From: Clostridia bacterium | GTDB taxonomy: Bacteria > Bacillota > Clostridia > Oscillospirales > Acutalibacteraceae | DNA length: 64,000 bases | Direction: 5' to 3' | Assembly (NCBI GenBank): GCA_029098305.1 | Contig: JAQXOB010000045.1 | Coordinates: 1-64,000 of the forward strand | In this document: positions 11,098-20,343 of the stretch, in pieces | Position numbering within the stretch: position 1 is the stretch's first letter | How the letters are laid out: every line of letters starts with the position of its first letter | Notes under the pieces: model-generated | Told to the model about the DNA's origin: nothing | Seen by the model: the letters and a program-made list of their open reading frames with translations, nothing else | Databases searched by the model: none | Translations under genes and position numbers: made by a program

Positions 11098-12810
11098 TTA
11101 TTTGTAAAATCTATACACGTTGCAGTAAGATTCGGTTTCTGCAAAATAGTCATACCAGTTAAAGAAATCGTTGAAATCATAATCCTCTTGAATAATTTCG
11201 TATTTAGTAAAATCTGTGTTAGAAAGCACGTAATTAATTATATATTCTCTGTCGCAAAGCTGTGATATATACAATGTGACATCATCAAACTGTGACAACT
11301 TGGTATTACCGGATATCTTGTCAAGACAAATATCATCTGAGCTTGAGTTTGCAGAGTCTATAAAGGATTTTGCGAGATTATCAATTTTTCCGTTTGTCAC
11401 CACTCCACGCCCATTGGCAAAAGAATCCAAATCGTCCATAAAGCCCATGTTTAGTGGTGCTGTTACCATCATAACATTATCATATTGCATCAGTTTATCT
11501 ATGCTTTTATTCCACTCCATCATAGATGTTCCCACAAATACACAGTTATCAGTTTTTTTGTCATAAAGGTTTGTTTTGCCGTATGTGTAGTATGGAGACA
11601 CGGTGAATAATGCTAGTGTGTTTGTCAGTAAAATACCGGTTGTTAATACAATGCATACAATTTTTCGACTAAAAAATCTTTTTAATAGCATAGCTATACC
11701 AAATAGAAATATCATCACAACAAACGGCATCACAGCCATAATATATCTGTCGCTGTTAAAAGGTGAAGCTATCATAATACCAATCAGAAAGATTAAAGCA
11801 GGAATAAATATAATTTTAGCTTCGTCACAAATTTTTGTTTTTCTTAGAAATTTAGTGTATATCAACGACACTAATAACAGAACACAGCATAATACAAATA
11901 ACCATATTTGATTAATAAAAATCTCTTTCGATATTATCTGCATATACGTGCGAATTTTATAAACACCATATGTCAATATTGTTATAAAATCTATTGAGAT
12001 ATTGCCTGTATCAAGACCTCTGTTGCCTGATAGCACATTAGTGATAATAAATGGATAAACAGCTAGTGATGCTACTGCTGCTAAGACTCCGGCAATAATA
12101 TATTTTTTTATGCTAAAGGCACCTTTGCGTTTGATTGTGATTATAAGCAAAGTAATGCCCACCAGCACCTCAAATAAAATAAAGTAGTAATGTGTCAGAT
12201 TGCCTAGAAATGCTACAATGCAAAAAATGACAAAATGCTTAGTCTTTACATTTTCATAGTTTCTATATAAAAACAATGTCATATAAGAGAAAAGCACAAC
12301 AAAAAACGTGAGCATAGCATACATTCTGATATAAATTGTCGTGGTAATGCACGCAAGACTCATGGCATATGCTATGGCGGAAAGTAGGGCATAGGTGTTG
12401 TTTCTGCAAATCAGAGCAGCAGTCTTAAAGAGAAAATATATTGCTCCCATCATAAAGCACCCATTAAGAAAAAATGAAAACCACTTGCTAAAAATATCTG
12501 GGAACAGAGAGCATATGCTGTGAAAGAGAAAATAATACAGCGGGGGATGCACGCCATCTTTTATCTGATTTTCATACACCATGGTATAGTCAAATCTGTT
12601 ACTATCAGATACAGATAAATATGAATTAAAGTCATCAAAACTATACCATTCTCCGTCGGCACTAAGCTCACAGGAGGAGTTTGCCAGATTAAAGGTAAGT
12701 AACTCGTCCTCATGATAGCCTTGCTTGTTATATATAAAAAATATACTTATCGAAAGGCTAATTATCATTGTTACAAGCAAAAGAATGCTTGTCTTTTTCT
12801 TTGAAGTCAT
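11098..12810 (-). CDS. multi-pass glycosyltransferase family 39-like membrane protein
   Basis: Many TM helices, YHEDELLTF near the N-terminus and HPPLYYF loop typical of GT39/PMT-like proteins; start chosen at MTSKKK. Confidence 0.75.
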   Translation of the reverse strand: MTSKKKTSILLLVTMIISLSISIFFIYNKQGYHEDELLTFNLANSSCELSADGEWYSFDDFNSYLSVSDSNRFDYTMVYENQIKDGVHPPLYYFLFHSICSLFPDIFSKWFSFFLNGCFMMGAIYFLFKTAALICRNNTYALLSAIAYAMSLACITTTIYIRMYAMLTFFVVLFSYMTLFLYRNYENVKTKHFVIFCIVAFLGNLTHYYFILFEVLVGITLLIITIKRKGAFSIKKYIIAGVLAAVASLAVYPFIITNVLSGNRGLDTGNISIDFITILTYGVYKIRTYMQIISKEIFINQIWLFVLCCVLLLVSLIYTKFLRKTKICDEAKIIFIPALIFLIGIMIASPFNSDRYIMAVMPFVVMIFLFGIAMLLKRFFSRKIVCIVLTTGILLTNTLALFTVSPYYTYGKTNLYDKKTDNCVFVGTSMMEWNKSIDKLMQYDNVMMVTAPLNMGFMDDLDSFANGRGVVTNGKIDNLAKSFIDSANSSSDDICLDKISGNTKLSQFDDVTLYISQLCDREYIINYVLSNTDFTKYEIIQEDYDFNDFFNWYDYFAETESYCNVYRFYK

Positions 12811-12845
12811 ATATAAAAATTCCAATCATAGTTATAATAAAATTA

Positions 12846-13400
12846 TTAACCTCTTATTTTTTCTAACTCATCTCTCAGATGCAAAAAATCTCCAAATGTT
12901 TCAGGCAATAGATGTTGATTTCGGAGGATTGCGGCAGGGTGAAGGATAGGCATCATAACAAGCCCATTTTTTCTATAGATTTTTCCGTGATCTTTCATTA
13001 TCTTTATATCAGGATCAATCATTTTTGCTGCGGCTATTCTGCCTAAGCAGACAATTATTTTTGGTTCAATTATGCGTATTTGCTCATATAGCCATGTTAT
13101 GCACATATCCTGTTCCTCCGGCTTAGGATCTCTGTTTTGCGGAGGACGACACTTTACGATATTGGCTATGTATATATTCTTATGTCTGTCTAGGTGGATA
13201 GAATTAAGTAGTTTGTCAAGTAACATACCGGCCTTGCCCACAAATGGCTCGCCCTTGAGATCCTCTTGTTCGCCTGGACCTTCACCAATAAACATTATAT
13301 CTGTTTTTTCGTTTCCAACGCCAAAAACTACATTGTGCCTTGTTTCACATAAACTACAGTTTTTGCAGTTGAGGCATTTATTTTTTAAACTCTCCAGCAT
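12846..13400 (-). CDS. uracil-DNA glycosylase, family 4
   Basis: Fe-S cysteines (CLNCKNCSLCETR), GEGPGEQEDLKGEPFVGKAG, NIVKCRPPQNRDP, LHPAAILRN. Confidence 0.95.
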   Translation of the reverse strand: MLESLKNKCLNCKNCSLCETRHNVVFGVGNEKTDIMFIGEGPGEQEDLKGEPFVGKAGMLLDKLLNSIHLDRHKNIYIANIVKCRPPQNRDPKPEEQDMCITWLYEQIRIIEPKIIVCLGRIAAAKMIDPDIKIMKDHGKIYRKNGLVMMPILHPAAILRNQHLLPETFGDFLHLRDELEKIRG

Positions 13401-13421
13401 GGGTTTTCTCCTTTAGCTTTT

Positions 13422-15512
13422 TTATTTAAAATCAAAGGCGACTCCGTTGTCGCTAGTGATCAATACTGCATCAAATGTAGTTCCTTTTTTAGAAATAAAC
13501 CCTTTTAGATTCACAGTTCTGCCATTTGTCAGCAGGTCCTTTGCTGCACTTACGGGGATATTGCGTTTGCAAAGATATAGTGGAATTTTGAAGCTACAGC
13601 CATCCTTGTATCCACTGCATCCATAGTAGTATCTTCCTCTTATAATATCCTTACCACACACAGGACACACTCCGATATTCTGGAAAGCGATACCTGTGTC
13701 AGTATCGTTTTCAGGATCAGCCGTTGTCTTTTTAAATACCTCGCTTATCTCATTCTCTGCAATCTTAATTCCATCCTGAACGCTTATCTCATTACGAAAT
13801 ATCTTCTTGAGTGCCCTACCCAAATGAGCAGTTTTTTCTCTATCCATGTTGATATTCATCTTCATAAGTGATTCTATCAGGAAAATACCATCTTTTTGAA
13901 TGGTGTATGTATTATTTTTTAGTGCAATGTATTTAGAAGAAATAGCATTGCCTATGATTGCAGCTCTTGTGGCTTCGGTGCCTATTTCTACACCTTCAAA
14001 AAGTGCCTTATATTCTTCCATATCGTCTTCGTTTTCACTCTCGCTTGCTTCAGCCTTGATATCACGATATGGATTCTTTAGAAAATTGTTCAGCGTTTCC
14101 ACTGTGTAGTGCTTTGGTGCAGAGGTTTCCTTTTCCTTTGGCATAAAGTTGATATTCACTTTGTCACCTACATTTAATGCAGGCAAAACCTTGTTTTTTA
14201 CGTTTGGAGCTTCAAATTTGGTGAAGCCGGGTTCAACTATTACTGTGCCATTTAATGTGAATTCCTCATAGTCACCCACGCTGATTTTAATTTCTGTTTT
14301 ATTAGCAATACAATCTTCACTGCAAAATACAGCCACAAATCGTTTGAATACTATTTGATAAACCTTGAATTCTTCATCTGATATAGAGTTTTTTTGTGGG
14401 ATTTTATATGTTGGTGTTATAGCAGAGTGTGATTCTATCTTTTTATCGTCAAAAATAGTTTTTTTATCCTTGAATTTTACAGGATATCCTATTTTCGATA
14501 TTTCATTTATTATCTGCTTTATCTTGTCCTTTTCAGCCTCAGCCAAATACTCAGAGTTAGATCTGGGGTAGGTGAGGTAGCCTTTTTCATAAAGAGATTG
14601 TGCTATGCTCAATGTTTTATCAGGTGGAAGCTTATACATTTTTCCGACAACGTTTTGTAGCTTAGATAATGAAAAAAGCTTTCCGGGGTTTAGCGTTTCT
14701 TTCTTCTTTTTTACATTTTTAACTATTGCTTCACAGCTATTATATTTCTCACAAAGACTTTTTGCTCTTTCTAATTGGGTGTTTTTAAATTTTTCTTTGC
14801 TTGTAAGCTCTATTTCATAATCATTTGTCTTTTCTTTGCTCACGATACCATAATATTTTTCAGGAACAAAATCTTTGATCAGCATATCACGGTCATAAAT
14901 AGTTTTTACAATAGGTATAATGACCCTACCAACTCGCAAAAAAGCACCTGACTTCAAGGTTGCGTATCTGGTGTAGTTAATGCCAAACAGCCAGTCTATG
15001 TATGTTCTTCCAAAACCCTCGTTTGCCAGGTTGTCATATTCACTTTCAGGTTTTAGCTCTGATAAAGCTTTTTTTACAGTCTGCGGTGTTTGATCAGGTA
15101 GCCATATGCGCAACAGTGACTTGTTATGATTTTCTTTGAGTGCATTGTTCACGCATAGGCGAACTATGATTTCTCCTTCTCTGTCTGCGTCGCCTGCGTT
15201 TATAATTGTGTCGACGTCTTCACGGTTGCAAAGCTCTTTTATTATCTCAAACTGTTTTTTTACTCCATTGTCATTGCCTCTAAGCTTGAACTTGAACTCC
15301 TTAGGGAAGAATGGCAGATTGTCCATTGTCCATTTGGTCTGCTCTTTTGTATCGCTATAATCATCCACATCATAAAGACTAAACAAATGACCGAAAGCCC
15401 AGCTTACTATATATCCCTGACCTTCATAATATCCATTTTTCTTTTTCATTTCACCGATTCCGGCACAAATATTGCGTGCAAGACTGGGTTTTTCGGCTAT
15501 TATTAACTTCAT
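13422..15512 (-). CDS. topB: DNA topoisomerase III
   Basis: Toprim MKLIIAEKPSLARNI, NAGDADREGEIIVR, GYLTYPRSNSEYL, EGVEIGTEATRAAII; C-terminal zinc-ribbon-like segment. Confidence 0.95.
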   Translation of the reverse strand: MKLIIAEKPSLARNICAGIGEMKKKNGYYEGQGYIVSWAFGHLFSLYDVDDYSDTKEQTKWTMDNLPFFPKEFKFKLRGNDNGVKKQFEIIKELCNREDVDTIINAGDADREGEIIVRLCVNNALKENHNKSLLRIWLPDQTPQTVKKALSELKPESEYDNLANEGFGRTYIDWLFGINYTRYATLKSGAFLRVGRVIIPIVKTIYDRDMLIKDFVPEKYYGIVSKEKTNDYEIELTSKEKFKNTQLERAKSLCEKYNSCEAIVKNVKKKKETLNPGKLFSLSKLQNVVGKMYKLPPDKTLSIAQSLYEKGYLTYPRSNSEYLAEAEKDKIKQIINEISKIGYPVKFKDKKTIFDDKKIESHSAITPTYKIPQKNSISDEEFKVYQIVFKRFVAVFCSEDCIANKTEIKISVGDYEEFTLNGTVIVEPGFTKFEAPNVKNKVLPALNVGDKVNINFMPKEKETSAPKHYTVETLNNFLKNPYRDIKAEASESENEDDMEEYKALFEGVEIGTEATRAAIIGNAISSKYIALKNNTYTIQKDGIFLIESLMKMNINMDREKTAHLGRALKKIFRNEISVQDGIKIAENEISEVFKKTTADPENDTDTGIAFQNIGVCPVCGKDIIRGRYYYGCSGYKDGCSFKIPLYLCKRNIPVSAAKDLLTNGRTVNLKGFISKKGTTFDAVLITSDNGVAFDFK

Positions 15513-15745
15513 ATATTGACCTCAATTCAAGCTTGTAATACTGATTTTAACATTATATTGCAAATTACAAAAAAAATCAACTAAATAGGCCCGATTAGTC
15601 ATAACTCTAACGGTATTTTATTAAAAAAATAATCTGATTGTACTATTTGAATTAATACAATTAGATTATATAGTCTGAAAAAATATTTGTCAAGTAATGT
15701 CAAGTAAACATTAACCAAAAAAGTTATAGAAAAGTTTTATGAAGA

Positions 15746-15901
15746 TTAAACTTCAATTTTGCCATGCTTTTCTTCGTATTTTTCTACGAGATCTCTGATA
15801 AGAACAAGTATTTATCCGTTGCAGCTACGTCCTTCATAATCGGCTACAATGTGCAATTTGTGCAGAAGCTTATCATCTATTCGTATAGATAAGTTTTTCA
15901 T
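15746..15901 (-). pseudogene. Arc/CopG-like ribbon-helix-helix protein interrupted by an in-frame TAA
   Basis: Manual translation: MKNLSIRIDDKLLHKLHIVADYEGRSCNG*ILVLIRDLVEKYEKKHGKIEV*. The frame continues coherently on both sides of the TAA at 15812-15814. Confidence 0.8.
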
Positions 15902-16040
15902 GATTAATCCGTCTTTTTTATATTTATTTTATGTTTATTTTATATTGTGTTATAATGTTTATAATAAACTTAAATTATATTTAAATACAATTTAAAATAA
16001 AATTATATTAAGTTTAAAATTAAGCAAAGGATTGATCAAT

Positions 16041-16376
16041 ATGAAAATAGCGGTAGTAGGCTCAAGAAATCTGATTGTTGAGGACATTGAGAAATATTTA
16101 CCATGTAAGCCAAATGAGATAGTTTCCGGAGGTGCAAGAGGTGTTGATGCTTGTGCCAAAAGATATGCGATTGAGAATAATATAAAATTAACCGAATTTC
16201 TCCCAGATTACAAGAGATATGGTAGAATTGCGGCGTTGCGCAGAAATTTAGATATTATTAATTATGCTGATATTGTAGAAGCTCTGTGGGATGGAAGATC
16301 AAAAGGCACAAAAAATGTAATTGATAATTGTAAACGTATAAACAAAAAAGTGATTGTCTATTATTTCAACGCATAA
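16041..16376 (+). CDS. small SLOG-family (YspA/DUF2493-like) protein
   Basis: MKIAVVGSRNL...VSGGARGVDACAKRYA...EFLPDYKRYGRIAALRRNLDIINYADIVEALWDGRSKGT is a Rossmann-like SLOG pattern. Confidence 0.85.
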   Translation: MKIAVVGSRNLIVEDIEKYLPCKPNEIVSGGARGVDACAKRYAIENNIKLTEFLPDYKRYGRIAALRRNLDIINYADIVEALWDGRSKGTKNVIDNCKRINKKVIVYYFNA

Positions 16377-16378
16377 CA

Positions 16379-16412
16379 AATGCCGTCAAAATTTCTTGAC
16401 GGCATCTGTTTT
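16379..16412. terminator. bidirectional terminator hairpin
   Basis: atgccgtcaa aattt cttgacggcat followed by a T-rich tract, between convergent genes. Confidence 0.75.
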
Positions 16413-16425
16413 TACATATTATATA

Positions 16426-18618
16426 TTACTTTTTGTTGTTAAAACGACGATTTCCGTTTGATCTTCTAGGAGCACGTGGCTTTTCTTCGCTTAAATCATT
16501 CTCAGGTACTGCCCCGTTTACTTTGATGAGAGCCTCACGTCTGGAGAGATTTAATCTGCCTTTTTCGTCAGTTTCAAGCACAGAAACCATAATCTCGTCA
16601 CCTTCGCTTACTACATCAGTTACCTTATCAGTGCGTTTAACATCTAACTGAGAGATATGGCATAAGCCTTCTTTGCCCGGCACGATCTCTACAAATGCGC
16701 CGAACTCCATAATTCTTGTTACCTTGCCATAATAAACATCGCCCGGTACAAGATCATTTGCAATAGTCTCTACAATCTGCAAAGCATGATTACATTTTTC
16801 AAGATTAAGACCGCTGATAAATACATGACCGTCATCTTCAATGTCAATCTTACATTCGCAGTCAGCCTGAATCTTCTGAATGATCTTACCGCTTTTACCG
16901 ATAACATCACCAATCTTTTCTGGATTGATAGTTGTTGTGAGCATCTTAGGTGCATATGGAGAGAGCTCTTTTCTTGGCTCTGCTATAGCCTTGAGCATGA
17001 TTTCGTCGAGAATATAAAGACGAGCCTTGTGAGTTTTCTCGAGAGCTTCTTTAACCATTTCAGGTGTAAGACCGCTAATTTTGAGGTCCATCTGGATTGC
17101 TGTAATGCCGGTATGAGTACCAGCTACCTTAAAGTCCATATCGCCAAAGAAGTCTTCTAATCCCTGAATATCAACCATTGTCATCCAGCGATCGCCCTCT
17201 GTAATAAGTCCACATGAGATACCTGCTACAGGCTCTTTAATCGGTACACCGGCATCCATAAGTGCAAGTGTAGAACCACAGATACTGCCCTGAGATGTAG
17301 AACCATTAGAAGAAACAACTTCAGATACAAGTCTGATAGCATATGGGAATTCTTCAACAGATGGGATAACAGGAACCAATGCTCTCTCAGCAAGAGCACC
17401 ATGACCGATCTCGCGTCTGCCGGGACCTCTGCTTGGCTTTGTTTCGCCTACAGAGTATGATGGGAAGTTGTAGTGATGGATATATCTCTTTTCTTCCTCA
17501 CCGTCTATACCGTCTAATAACTGCTTGTCTGCTACAGGGCCGAGTGTGGCACAAGTGAGAACCTGAGTTTGACCTCTTGTGAACAATCCTGTACCGTGAA
17601 CTCTTGGCAACAATCCTACTTCGCTTGCGAGAGGACGCATATCGTTCATTCCTCTACCGTCTACACGCTTCTGCTCATCCAAGAGCCAACGTCTTACGAT
17701 AGTCTTCTGGGTTTTGTACATACATTCGTCGATCTTTGCTTCCATTTCCGGATAGATCTCGTCGAACTTAGCGTGTACAGCCTCATATATTGGTTTTAAG
17801 TTTTCATCTCTTACAGTTTTATCATCGGTATCAAGAGCAGACTTTACGTCTTCGCAAGCAAAGTTAAAGATAGCATCAAACATATCATGATCCGGCTCGT
17901 TGCTTGGATAGCTGAACTTCTCTTTACCGATTTCTTTTTGGATTCCCTTAATAAACTCAATTATCTTCTGGTTAGCCTCATGACCTGCCATGATAGCATT
18001 ATACATTTCTTCATCGGTTACACGGTCTGCACCAGCCTCAATCATAGCTATACGGCTGTCAGTAGAAGCTACTGTTGTAGACATTCTGGAAACCTTTCTC
18101 TGTTCAAAGGTAGGGTTGATAACATATTCGCCATCAATCATACCTACAGAAACAGCACTGATTGGGCCGTTCCATGGAATATCAGAGATGCTGATTGCGA
18201 TTGATGTACCCACCATTGCTGCGATTTCAGGTGAGCAGTCTAAATCTACACTCATAACAGAGCATACAACAGAAACATCGTTTCTCATATCCTTAGGGAA
18301 TAGAGGACGAATTGGTCTATCAATAACTCTTGAAACAAGGATAGCCTTTTCGGAAGGTCTGCCTTCTCTCTTGAGATATGAACCTGGAATTTTACCAATA
18401 GAATACATCTTCTCTTCGTAGTCAACAGAAAGAGGGAAGAAGTCTACACCATCACGTGGTTTTGCAGCAGCTGTAACAGCTACGTTCACAACAGTGTCGC
18501 CATATCTTACAAGACAGCTTCCGTTAGCAAGCTGTGCAATTTTACCGGTTTCGATAATAAGAGGTCTGCCGGCGAACTCTGTTTCAAAAGTTCTGAAATT
18601 CTTAAAAATCATTTCCAT
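16426..18618 (-). CDS. pnp: polyribonucleotide nucleotidyltransferase
   Basis: 730 aa; two RNase PH domains, KH (IGDVIGKSGKIIQKIQ) and S1 (YYGKVTRIMEFGAFVEI). Confidence 0.97.
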   Translation of the reverse strand: MEMIFKNFRTFETEFAGRPLIIETGKIAQLANGSCLVRYGDTVVNVAVTAAAKPRDGVDFFPLSVDYEEKMYSIGKIPGSYLKREGRPSEKAILVSRVIDRPIRPLFPKDMRNDVSVVCSVMSVDLDCSPEIAAMVGTSIAISISDIPWNGPISAVSVGMIDGEYVINPTFEQRKVSRMSTTVASTDSRIAMIEAGADRVTDEEMYNAIMAGHEANQKIIEFIKGIQKEIGKEKFSYPSNEPDHDMFDAIFNFACEDVKSALDTDDKTVRDENLKPIYEAVHAKFDEIYPEMEAKIDECMYKTQKTIVRRWLLDEQKRVDGRGMNDMRPLASEVGLLPRVHGTGLFTRGQTQVLTCATLGPVADKQLLDGIDGEEEKRYIHHYNFPSYSVGETKPSRGPGRREIGHGALAERALVPVIPSVEEFPYAIRLVSEVVSSNGSTSQGSICGSTLALMDAGVPIKEPVAGISCGLITEGDRWMTMVDIQGLEDFFGDMDFKVAGTHTGITAIQMDLKISGLTPEMVKEALEKTHKARLYILDEIMLKAIAEPRKELSPYAPKMLTTTINPEKIGDVIGKSGKIIQKIQADCECKIDIEDDGHVFISGLNLEKCNHALQIVETIANDLVPGDVYYGKVTRIMEFGAFVEIVPGKEGLCHISQLDVKRTDKVTDVVSEGDEIMVSVLETDEKGRLNLSRREALIKVNGAVPENDLSEEKPRAPRRSNGNRRFNNKK

Positions 18619-18659
18619 AAAATAAACACCTTTCTTAATAAATATTTTCTACATTAAGT

Positions 18660-18731
18660 CGGCAGTGTTTAGCAATAAAACCACTGCTCAAATTAGTTAT
18701 TAACCAGTCGTTTCACTGCTAACCCACGCCG
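18660..18731 (-). promoter_or_regulatory. imperfect long stem-loop in the pnp 5' leader
   Basis: Arms cggcagtgtttagca / tgctaacccacgccg; about 13 pairs with a bulge and an internal loop. Confidence 0.5.
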
Positions 18732-18763
18732 ATAATACACAAGTTTTTTCAAAAAAGCAAAAT

Positions 18764-18797
18764 ATAGGGCAGAAAGCATCAAGCTCCCTGCCCCAAA
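18764..18797 (-). terminator. terminator-like hairpin after rpsO
   Basis: ggggcaggga...tttctgcccta followed by T-rich sequence on the minus strand. Confidence 0.5.
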
Positions 18798-18806
18798 AAA
18801 TACAAA

Positions 18807-19070
18807 TTATTTACGGAGACCGAGTCTGCTTACTATAGAACGATATCTCTCAATATCAACCTTCTTTAAGTAGTTGAGAAGGCTTCTTCTGTGTCCTACC
18901 ATCTTAAGCAAGCCTCTGCGTGAGTGGTGATCCTTCTTATGAATCTTCAAGTGCTCTGTGAGATCTCTGATTCTCTCTGAGAGGAGAGCAATTTGTACTT
19001 CAGGAGAGCCTGTGTCGCCCTCATGAGTAGCATATTCTGCCATGATTTCGTTTTTTCTTTCTTGTAGCAT
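18807..19070 (-). CDS. rpsO: 30S ribosomal protein S15
   Basis: [57 protein letters not shown]; start set at 19070, since the longer ORF covers the leader. Confidence 0.96.
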   Translation of the reverse strand: MLQERKNEIMAEYATHEGDTGSPEVQIALLSERIRDLTEHLKIHKKDHHSRRGLLKMVGHRRSLLNYLKKVDIERYRSIVSRLGLRK

Positions 19071-19195
19071 TGTGTTTTCCACCTTTTTAAAATATTTTGC
19101 CTTAGAACAAGCACTCTTGCTCACAATCTCAGTAACGGGAAGGTGAATCCTTAAAACAGGCTTACACCCGAAACCGTGATTGGGCAACATTGGAA
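19071..19195 (-). ncRNA. rpsO 5' leader, candidate S15 autoregulatory region
   Basis: About 115-nt GC-richer leader between a strong promoter and rpsO. Confidence 0.45.
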
Positions 19196-19223
19196 TTATA
19201 TCATAAGCATACCCAAATGTAAA
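19195..19223 (-). promoter_or_regulatory. rpsO promoter
   Basis: TTTACA - 17 nt - TATAAT on the minus strand. Confidence 0.75.
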
Positions 19224-19416
19224 CACTTTTTAAGTATTTTTTTACTTTTAATATAAATAAAAATCATACCTGGTTACGAAGTCACATAAAATAATAATTG
19301 TGAATTGATTGACAATAATATTTCGTGATGATATAATCAAAAATCGGATCTTTGATGTAAACTTTTCATATCTTAATTGGTCAGTTTTAAGAATAAAATA
19401 AGGAAGTGGATTTTTT

Positions 19417-20343
19417 ATGCTGAAATATTTGTTGCTTCTAGTAGGATTTGTCCTGCTTATCAAAGGAGCAGATGTGTTTGTAGAAGGTAGCGCATCTGTG
19501 GCAAAGCTGCTTAAGGTGCCATCACTCATTATAGGTCTTACAATTGTTTCTATGGGAACCAGCGCGCCGGAAGCGGCTGTAAGCATCACTGCCAGCGTAG
19601 ATAATAGTTCGGCTATAGCGGTGAGTAACGTGGTTGGATCTAATGTTTTTAATATTCTGGTGGTTGTAGGTGCGTGTGCATTAATGAAGCCTGTGCTTGT
19701 AGATAATGCACTCATCAAGAGAGATATACCAATTTGCATAGCGGTTACACTGGTGACTTTACTGCTTGCACTCAATTGTACGCTTAGTCGCATCAATGGA
19801 ATCATATTGCTTGTTCTGTTCGTAGGTTTTATGGCACTTATGATAATAACAGGTATTCGCTCAAAGGAAAGCAATCAAGACGAGGACTACAAGGTCATGC
19901 CTGCGTGGAAGAGCGTGCTTTTTATAATTGGCGGTATTGCGGCAGTAATTTTCGGTGGTGATCTCGTAGTAGACAATGCCTGCTTAATAGCAGAGAGCTT
20001 TGGCATCAGTGAAACAATAATAGGTCTCACCATTATTTCAATCGGTACATCATTGCCGGAGCTTGTCACAAGCATTGTTGCCACTAAGAGAGGGCAAACT
20101 GACATTGCACTGGGCAATGCGATAGGCTCATGCATTTTTAATGTAATTTTTATCTTAGGTATGGCATCAGCTATCCATCCAATTACATTTGAGTTTTATA
20201 CAATTATAGATATAGTTGTTGCACTTGCGGTAGCAGTGCTTGCATTTCTTTTTACTTTCAAGAGTAAGTCGATTTCCAGATTTGAGGGAATCTTATTCCT
20301 TTTGGGATATGCAGGTTATATGGTATATATCAACCTCAGATAA
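19417..20343 (+). CDS. calcium/sodium antiporter, CaCA family
   Basis: Two alpha repeats: SMGTSAPEAAVSITASVDNSSAIAVSNVVGSNVFNI and SIGTSLPELVTSIVATKRGQTDIALGNAIGSCIFNV. Confidence 0.95.
   Translation: MLKYLLLLVGFVLLIKGADVFVEGSASVAKLLKVPSLIIGLTIVSMGTSAPEAAVSITASVDNSSAIAVSNVVGSNVFNILVVVGACALMKPVLVDNALIKRDIPICIAVTLVTLLLALNCTLSRINGIILLVLFVGFMALMIITGIRSKESNQDEDYKVMPAWKSVLFIIGGIAAVIFGGDLVVDNACLIAESFGISETIIGLTIISIGTSLPELVTSIVATKRGQTDIALGNAIGSCIFNVIFILGMASAIHPITFEFYTIIDIVVALAVAVLAFLFTFKSKSISRFEGILFLLGYAGYMVYINLR

Noticed and set aside
15696-15717. gtcaagtaatgtcaagtaa short direct repeat
   Set aside because: Two short AT-rich copies only; not a CRISPR or iteron array.
17990-18421. 143-aa antisense ORF inside pnp
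   Set aside because: Antisense shadow of a conserved gene.
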